From Gordionus sp. m RMFG-2023 (Eukaryota; Nematomorpha; Gordioida; Chordodea; Parachordodidae): a DNA stretch of 64,000 nucleotides. A program made the position numbers and the translations under genes. The stretch spans positions 38,789,561-38,853,560 of the forward strand of contig NC_088775.1 in the NCBI RefSeq assembly GCF_954871325.1. Direction: 5' to 3'. Below, one piece after another: positions 57,036-64,000 of the stretch (its first letter is position 1; every line of letters starts with the position of its first letter). The notes beneath the pieces are model-generated. The model worked only from the letters and a program-made list of their open reading frames with translations. It was not told the origin of the DNA and did no database searches.

Positions 57036-57667
57036 AAAGATGCTTAAATATCTTAAATATTTATTTTATTACATTTACACTTAGCTGTGTGTTCTATCGT
57101 GAATATTATGTCCTTTAATGAGAGCTTAGCTCTACCAGAACAATTATCACGACAACTTAAGTGTATAAATTTTTTGTTGGCACTTTTTATGAGGTACTAA
57201 TACCCTAAATAAATTATTAAATTATTTTCTTTTTGAGTTTTTTTAAAATTAAAAAAATATATAAAAATTTATAAAACAATATTACTTCAAATTTAATATT
57301 TTGAATCTTAAGGTAGCATTCCAAATTATTGGCAACAGTGGCTATCATCTATAAATATTTGAATTATTTTTAAAAATTTAGAATATATAAATCTATATTA
57401 AATCAGTGCTATTATAATTATTAGAGTAATACATATAAATTATATTGTTAACAATTGTAAAAATGGAATATCAAGATCACTCATAATGTCAAATATAGTA
57501 TTGATAGTTTAAGCTTAATTGATTTTATATTATTAAGTTATTTTATAATCTTAATTAATTAAATATAATCATTTATTAATTGAAAATAAAATTAATCCAA
57601 TTTAATGGTGTGATTTGTGTTGTCAAGTTCAATATCAATAATAAACTAAATCACTCTTTTTTAAATT
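57036..57667. other. Non-coding; may hold the 5' end of the FLYWCH-MULE gene
   Basis: No clear ORF. AGAGCTTAGCTCT at 57122-57134 is palindromic. An acceptor-like AAATAAG lies just upstream of the first recognised exon, so at least one more exon probably exists here. Confidence 0.35.
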
Positions 57668-58010
57668 TAAGCCTTTAAGAAAATTTCTAAAATTTAAATC
57701 AGTATCCAAAACTTCTTAGTGAAAACTCTAACTATATTTAATTAATACATCTTTATAAATTATATTATGATCATTAAGTTCAATATCAAAATTTAAGCCT
57801 CTAAGAAAATTTCTAAAATTTAAACCAGTATACAAAACTTCTTAGTCAAAGTCAGTATTCAAAACTTCTTAGTAAAAACTCTAACTATATTTAATTAATA
57901 CATCTTTATAAATTATATTATGATCATTAAGTTCAATATCAAAATTTAAGCCTCTAAGAAAATTTCTAAAATTTAAACCAGTATACAAAACTTTTTAGTC
58001 AAAATCGAAA
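57668..58010. repeat. Tandem repeat, about 2.3 copies of an about 180-bp unit
   Basis: TTTAAGCCTCTAAGAAAATT, TCTAAAATTTAAACCAGTAT, AACTCTAACTATATTTAATT and ATTATGATCATTAAGTTC repeat in order with few changes. CAGTAT(A/T)CAAAACTTCTTAG is additionally duplicated near 57826-57870. Confidence 0.85.
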
Positions 58011-58037
58011 CTATCCTTATAAACTATATTATAATCT

Positions 58038-58240
58038 GTTGGATTTGGACCGATGGGTCCCCCCGGCAGATTGGGAAAAATAGAGTCCGTGATCGGGGGT
58101 CCGGGATGGTCGATGACGGAATCCATGGGGCCGGGTTTTATCAATTTTGTCATGGAATCACTCGGACAACGTAGTGAAAATAATATTTACAAAGTTTATT
58201 AAAGTCGAAGTTACAAAGCCAAGGTAAAAAAAATCAAACT
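58038..58240 (-). mobile_element. LTR-like end of a retroelement
   Basis: On the minus strand it contains TTTAATAAACTTTG (a polyadenylation-type signal) followed by a GC-rich stretch ending CCAAATCCAACA at 58038. This looks like the R-U5 end of an LTR. No second copy is in the window, so the assignment is tentative; it may be the 3' LTR of the GC-rich Gypsy remains to its right. Confidence 0.35.
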
Positions 58241-59228
58241 CATCCAATAATTAATCAAACAAAAAATGTATATAAATTTCACAATCCCGAATTTCATTTT
58301 TCGTGGTCTTTTTATAGATAAAATAAAATAATAAAAAAAAGAATGTTAATAATGCAGGCCAATCTCGAAAACTGGCTAGAACCAGTTTTGAGGATGAAAT
58401 CAAAACAAGCTTGGTATACGTGAACAAAGGGGAAAAAGAGATATACATGATAATGAGAAAAAAAAACACATCACTTCTAATTGAATAAAGAAAATAAAAA
58501 TATAAATGGTAATGGTAATATAAAAACATATCACTGGAACAAAGACATAATAACTATTATAAACTAGTTAAAACACAACATAATCATTAATAAAAATCCC
58601 TGTTAAATTTAAAACTAATATATTACTTGCACTTTTAATTTTTCCTCGCTTCAGATATGGCGGCCATTTTTTGATTATGTTATTTTGAAGACGTTTTAAA
58701 ACATACTCAATTTATGCTATTTTGTGCAATGCTATTTAGTGGTCAACCGATAAAAATAATAATAATCGTTTCTTTTTTTTCGCGCTTATATATTTATTTT
58801 TTTACAAAATCATCCCGTTTATTTATTATTTTATTTATCAAAAGTCAATCAACTTTTTTTAATATTTATTTATTCAACTCCTTATTATTCGTATACTTTG
58901 CCATTATCTTCATTTAGTGCTAAGCTTAATAGCTTGCTCCCTTAAAACGCTCCCTTCAGAAAAGACGATCCTCCGCCTCCTCCTTTCAGAGGTTGCCCCA
59001 CTCCGAATCCTCTACCACGACATACAACCAGCATCCAAACTCATCAACATCGTCCAAAACTGCCACTAGATCCCTCCATTCTTCGGTTCCCATCACTCCT
59101 TGATTAGTTCCTATACGCTCGGCCGCCGCGATACCCTCTCCCCTCGTTATACCGTTTCCCGCCGTCCTATCGTTTGTGCCCTCACTCTCGACTGTTAAAT
59201 TAACTATGGGTCATTCCACGCTAGCTGT
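58241..59228. other. No gene recognised; composition shifts to GC-richer near 58.93 kb
   Basis: AT-rich up to about 58925, then abruptly richer in C on the plus strand (CTCCGCCTCCTCCTTTCAG and similar), the same composition as the Gypsy remains on the right. Possibly the end of the zinc-knuckle ORF's transcript. Confidence 0.4.
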
Positions 59229-59687
59229 TCATGGACGATGTTCACGCTGTTCCTCTTCTTTATCTCTCCACTTTCTCAGAATTTCTGCGACGGGCCTTGA
59301 TTCACCGCTTCCCTCTTCTTCATCTCTCCTCGTTCTCGGAATTTCTGCGACCGACCTCGATACACCGCTTCTTACTTGCTCCGTCCGAGCCCCCACAATC
59401 GCCGCTATCTGCCTCGCTGGTACCTCCTCCACTCTTGCTCGAGCCCGTTGCAATCCCGTTCGATTACCATCTGCCATTCTCTCCCAATTCCATGGGCATC
59501 TATATTGAATATGTCCGCGTTCCTGGCAGCGATAGCACCGTCTGCCGTTCTCCATAGTTCGTCTTATCATTCCCCGTCCGCTTCCCCGACCCTTGCTCCC
59601 GGTCCTATGGGGCCGCACCATGAGTAGCACTACATATATCCCACAGATCCAACTTCTACGCAAACCCGGAGCATTATTCTGATCCAT
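59229..59687 (-). mobile_element. Gag-like zinc-knuckle ORF of an LTR element fossil
   Basis: An open stretch of 152 residues with a short hydrophobic segment near the N-terminus (ICGIYVVLLMV), a basic Gly/Arg tract, one CCHC knuckle CYRCQERGHIQYRC, and a C-terminal part with repeated SRSVAEIPRTRRDEEEGSGE / SRPVAEILRKWRDKEEE units. This resembles Gag nucleocapsid regions, but it lies downstream of the integrase of the Gypsy element at 60.5 kb, where gag is not expected; it more likely belongs to a separate or rearranged element. Confidence 0.55.
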
Positions 59688-60485
59688 TTTGATTATCCAC
59701 CTAAATATATTCTATACTATATAATCCTTACAAAATACGTACTTTGTAACGAATTCCTCTTTTATAATTCAAGGTAATCACCAATTTTATTTAACTTACA
59801 AAAGAAAATTATAACTTTAAAAGAAAAAAAATTTCTTCACAAAAATAAATAATTTTTCTCTGTTCCTCTTTTTTTTCTTTTTTAGCCCACTGCTTTCTAA
59901 GCCTATGCTTTGCACCCCGAGTAATTAATTATCTTTTCATCAAATAATTTGGGACACCGCCCCTTCCCCGTCTCTAACATATCCAAATTTCCCTTCCAAT
60001 AATATGATGCCAAACAACATATCGTTCCAACTCTTTTGACATTTAATTACAACAAAATAAAATTACACTTGTTCTCTTCGACAAAAAAAATTGGGACTAT
60101 ATGAATTATATTTGTTCCCTTCGACAAAATTTTGACTATCAAAAAAAAATTTACATTTGATAAAATTGGGCTATTAGAAAGAATTTACATTTGATAAGAA
60201 TTGACTATTAGAAAGAATTTATATTGGATAAGATTTGACTATTAGAAGGAATTTACATTTGATAAAAATTGACTATTAGAAAGAATTTACATTTGTTTTC
60301 TTGGCCAATTCTATTAATTTCTCCCTCCTCCCCACCTAATTCTTATAGGCTCTTTTATTCTTCCAAAAATTGTTACGTCTCCCATTCTATATGCTCTTTT
60401 ATTCTCTCAATTATTATTATTTTCCTTCTATATACGACTTTCTATCTTCCCACATGCTGACTCCTTTTTTCCCTCCAGACCTGAC
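59688..60485. other. Non-coding spacer with a 34-bp minisatellite
   Basis: At 60125-60300 about five units of GACTATTAGAAAGAATTTAC plus ATTTGATAAAAATT repeat. The rest, including CTGCTTTCTAAGCCTATGC, has no recognised feature. It may include an LTR but no second copy is present. Confidence 0.6.
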
Positions 60486-63400
60486 CTAAGTCTTTTGACT
60501 TGACCTAAGTCTTCCGGGGTCCATTCCTCTCTTTAACTGATCCCCATGCCTTATTCCTTCTCTCCCGCCTGGGAACTTTATCCTATGCAATTTGTGCCCC
60601 ACGTTCTCTATGACCACACCGGATTCCCATTTTCGAGTACCACCAAAAATTCTAGCCCAAACCGTTTGCCCTACCACGAATTTACACGCGTTATTTCTCG
60701 AATCCATCTCTGGAGGTACCTCTTGTTTTAGCAAATCTAATTTATTGCGAGTTCTATGGCACAAAAATTTTTCCGCCGGTGACAACACCTCTCCTTTTTG
60801 ACTATTATTATAATAGGCCATGGCGATCCATAGTTCCCCCCCCCGCCATATTTCGATTTTCTTAGCCAACTTTTAACCAGAGCTACCATTCTTTTCGCTT
60901 GTCCGTTTGAGCTTGGATGATAAGGAGGTGCTAAGACATGTTTTACCCTGGTTTCCGCGCAAAATTTTTCAAATTGTCTTCTCACAAAAGCGGGACCGCC
61001 GTCGGACACGATCGTCCTCGCTACCCCAAAACGAGCCCATAAATTCTTTAAGGTCTTTATTACAATTTGCGTAGTTAACCCCCTTACTGCCTCGTACTCT
61101 ACCCATTTGGAATATGCATCTACCACAATTAAATATATTTTCCCCTCAAAGTCAAAGAAGAGTCGATGTGGATACGTTCCCACGGCTGTGTATTCTTGGG
61201 CCATACACCTTTCTTGTCTCTGTGAGGCATACTCGCCCACAGGTTACACATTTCACAGCTTCGGCTTATGTCCTCAATCTCTTTGTTCATTCCTGGCCAC
61301 CATACATATTCTCGGCCCCATTGTTTCATTTTTTCAACTCCCTAATGCCCTGCATGAATAATTGCCAAGACCGAATCTCTCAATTTGAACGGTACTATAC
61401 CCCGACTTCCCCTTACCCACAGACATCCACTATAGCTAATTCCTTTTCGATGTATGTAAAAACTTTATCTCCGTCGCTCCAAGGTTTTTGCCCCTTTATA
61501 CACACCTTAACTCGAGTCAATTGACGATCCTTTAGAGTTGCCCTTTTAAGTTCTTCCCATGTTATCGGTCCTCCCTTGGCTATTTTGACCATCGCTCTAA
61601 TTAGTCCTTGCTCCTTTCCCTCCTCTATATCCTCTTGAGCCATTTCATATCCCTCTTGTCCAGCTCCACACCTAGAAAGAACATCTGGTAAACAGTTTTC
61701 CCTTCCCCGTCGATATTTTAATTGTACATCAAAACTTCCCACCAGTAAGAGCCATCTTTGTAATCAGGGCGATAACATCAGCTCCTTATTATCCTTTTCG
61801 AACATGTGTACCAACGGCTTGTGTTCTGTATATATCACAAATCTACGCCCAATCAAATACTCACGGCATTTCGTCAGTCCAAATATAACAGCTAATGCCT
61901 CCTTTTCAATCACGGAATATCTCGTTTCCGCGGCTCTGAATATTCTCGAGAAAAACAAAACCGGTTTTCCCATTCCATCTATAATGCAATAACGCTCTAC
62001 CTACTCCTTTAATCGATGCATCTACCGCCAACACCACCTTCAACTCGTTGTTAAAACACATAAGAATGGGCTCCCTTCCAATTCTAGCTTTTAATTCTTC
62101 AAACGCATTCTCCTGTTCCTCCTTCCAATCAAATTTCTCACCCTTCTTTAGCAGAGTATATAATGGCGCAGCTATTTGAGCGAATCCCTCTACAAATCGG
62201 TAATAGTAATTTACCATTCTCAAAAAAGCCTGAACCTCAATTTTATTTTTCGGCCTCAACATATTCGCAATTCCCGTCATATTTTTATCCAACGTTCTAA
62301 CCTCTTTTCCCGTTATTTTATGTCCCAAATATACGACTTCCGTCACTCATAACACGCTTTTTTCGGCACTGGCCCGCAAACCCTTTTCTTTAATTCTTCA
62401 TAACGCCTCCTTCAATCTTTGCTCATGCTGTTCTGGAGTTCACCCCATTACCAATACGTCATCCATATAATAGAATACGCCTTCCATCCCTTGAAAAACC
62501 GCAGCCATAGCTCTGAAATATCGGAGCGGATACACTTAATCCAAAAGGTACTCTACAAAACACAAATAACCCCTTGGGGGTAGTAATGGTTAACAACTTT
62601 CTTACTTCTGATTTTACCCGCAATTGCAAGTACGCATTGGAAAAATCAACTTTTGAAAAATATATACTTCCCTTTAAATTCGCTAAAATTTCTTCAATTC
62701 TCGGTAACGGATATTTAACTTCTACGACCCAGGGATTTAGAGTCACTCGAAAATCAGCACACAGGCTTAGTTGACCATTAGCTTTTTTCACAGGCACTAA
62801 CGGTGTTGCCCATTCACTATATTCCACAGCACATACGATGCATTTCTGTACTTATTTATCCAATTCCATTTCAACATCCTTCCTCCATTCAAACGGTACT
62901 CTCCTCAAAGCACAAAATTTTGGTACGCATCTCTCTTTTAATTTGATATCTACTTCGTAATCTTTCAGACAGCCCAATTCTTCGTCAAAAATTTCTTGAT
63001 AATCATCCACCAATTTTCTTAATCCCTCCTGCATCTTGATTACTTCCAATTCTTCTTCCCGGTTCCAATATGCCGTTTTTTGGCTCAGATTCTCCTTTGT
63101 CATTTCTTTTTTTCATTTTATTTTCATTACTATCCTGCAACTTCCCTTTCCCGTTCTACGCTTCATTATCGGTTGTCTCCTGGATCTCCCCCTCCCATTG
63201 TCTGTCTTTTTCCTTACTCGCATACCCATAACTCCCCACCGTTAATTCTCCCTCGTAATTCCTTCCCACCCATCCCTTACAATTATTTTTTTCCCCTTCT
63301 TTTGTATAAATTTCTGCCCCCCTCTCCTCTTCACTATTACTCGCCCCTACTTCCCCCTTGGAATAATACGCCTCTATTTCTCCCTTAGAATTATTCCCCT

Positions 63401-63908
63401 TGGAATTATACGCCCCTATTTCCCCCTTGAAATTATTCCCTATTTCCCCCTTATAATTATTCCCTATTTTCCCCTTAGGATTATGCGCCCTTATTTCCCT
63501 CTTAAACTTATTCGCTCCAATCCCTCTTATGATATTATTCCTTTCCATTTCCCTTCCCCACTCTCCGCTTACCTCTCCACTATAACTATCTCTCCTGATT
63601 CCCTCATTCCTAAACCTTACTCCCCGACCTCCATCCCTAATTTCTCCCCTCATTTCCTCAACTCCCTCCCGCTCCCAATTGTACATGTTCTCAATTCCGG
63701 GTAATACTTCCAATTCCTCATACGTCCTCCTCTCATATATATCATCACTCACCATCGGAACGAATACCCCCACCATGCAAATACCCCCCAAAAACTATAC
63801 CATGGACCAATCCGGGTGATCCAATCCACCCCAATCCCGCTTCTACTCTCCTAATAATAATCCATAAGTCCAAAACCTCTATCCCTCCTTCCGTCATTGC
63901 CTCTATTC
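60486..63908 (-). mobile_element. Ty3/Gypsy element fossil, cut off by the assembly gap
   Basis: Minus-strand order from the gap: a repetitive linker-like ORF (63156-63791), reverse transcriptase (62459-63103, LCADFRVTLNPW and PFGLSVSAPIFQ motifs), RNase H (61764-61973, YTEHKPLVHMF), integrase with zinc-binding and core parts (60737-61742, SDGGPAF, APPYHPSSNGQAK) and a C-terminal GPY/F-like module (60486-60700, GGTRKWESGVVIENVG). It is closely related to the element at 19.86-25.45 kb but much more GC-rich. It is broken at several points, perhaps five to eight; LTRs are not identified because one side lies in the gap. Confidence 0.85.
63156..63791 (-). mobile_element. Repetitive ORF upstream of reverse transcriptase in the Gypsy fossil
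   Basis: An open stretch of 211 residues with internal repeats of NNYKGEIG / NNFKGEIGAYNSKG / AYYSKGEVGASNS type and many Glu, Gly and Arg. No protease motif or zinc knuckle is visible. Its position, between gag and reverse transcriptase, suggests an expanded linker region. Confidence 0.45.
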
Positions 63909-64000
63909 NNNNNNNNNNNNNNNNNNNNNNNNNNNNNNNNNNNNNNNNNNNNNNNNNNNNNNNNNNNNNNNNNNNNNNNNNNNNNNNNNNNNNNNNNNNN
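63909..64000. other. Assembly gap (Ns)
   Basis: All bases are N to the end of the window. Confidence 1.

Noticed and set aside
58714-58917. 67-residue hydrophobic frame that could be a small membrane protein
   Set aside because: Phe/Ile-rich from T-rich DNA, no start context or homology; expected by chance at this base composition.
59231-59557. Plus-strand open frames of about 83-110 residues opposite the zinc-knuckle ORF
   Set aside because: They are antisense to the frame with the CCHC knuckle and have no motif; they arise from its GC-rich composition.
63036-63704. Plus-strand proline/serine-rich frames
   Set aside because: They are antisense to the Gypsy region's repetitive ORF and show only the complement of its repeats.

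Overview
This is a very AT-rich (by eye about three-quarters A+T) eukaryotic window made almost entirely of layered transposable elements. There are no bacterial operons, Shine-Dalgarno patterns, rRNA or tRNA genes. The one plausible host gene is a small secreted laminin-EGF-like gene on the minus strand at 6.6-7.3 kb, which points to an animal. Its inferred introns, and those of a MULE transposase gene near 55-57 kb, are extremely short (28-52 bp). Very short introns are known in dicyemids, among others, but I cannot name the organism from this sequence.

Layout. 0-6.5 kb: small MITEs, two Gypsy integrase fossils in opposite orientation, a degenerate hAT derivative and an unidentified decayed minus-strand gene. 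6.57-7.26 kb: laminin-EGF-like gene. 7.29-13.55 kb: MULE-like DNA transposon 'element 1', with short tandem repeats at its ends, a captured hAT 3' end, a 144-bp satellite array of about 27 monomers and a half transposase. 13.68-18.91 kb: old Ty3/Gypsy element with a minisatellite near its 3' end. 19.45-31.46 kb: a pogo/Tigger transposon split by a Ty3/Gypsy element (19.86-25.45 kb) and by a nest of three hAT-type elements, most with readable 8-bp target duplications. 31.5-33.3 kb: a GC-rich 13-bp minisatellite followed by a 125-bp satellite. 33.8-36.1 kb: hAT derivatives. 36.12-45.83 kb: 'element 2', a larger relative of element 1 with inverted repeats of about 295 bp. It encodes an OTU-type cysteine protease, a conserved linker domain and a MULE DDE transposase, and a gag-only LTR element is inserted in its coding region. 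47.1-47.9 kb: a near-identical second copy of its right arm. 50.49-54.88 kb: hAT element with exact 8-bp target duplication, carrying a non-coding LTR element. 54.96-57.02 kb: a second, unrelated MULE gene with a FLYWCH zinc finger and a tandem array of 63-bp micro-exons. 58.0-63.9 kb: a noticeably more GC-rich stretch holding a gag-like ORF and a Ty3/Gypsy pol region that runs into an assembly gap (Ns from 63,909).

How the parts relate. Elements 1 and 2 share terminal motifs, transposase sequence, transposase orientation relative to hairpins, and 6-4-6 hairpins downstream of the transposase, so they belong to one family. The satellite inside element 1 carries the 17-nt terminal motif of that element in every monomer, suggesting the satellite grew out of transposon-end sequence. 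The CCCGGCCC-type hAT family appears four times, from an element with a transposase remnant down to 290-bp MITEs. All LTR elements are treated here as fossils. Calls rest on reading motifs and repeats by eye; no database search was run.
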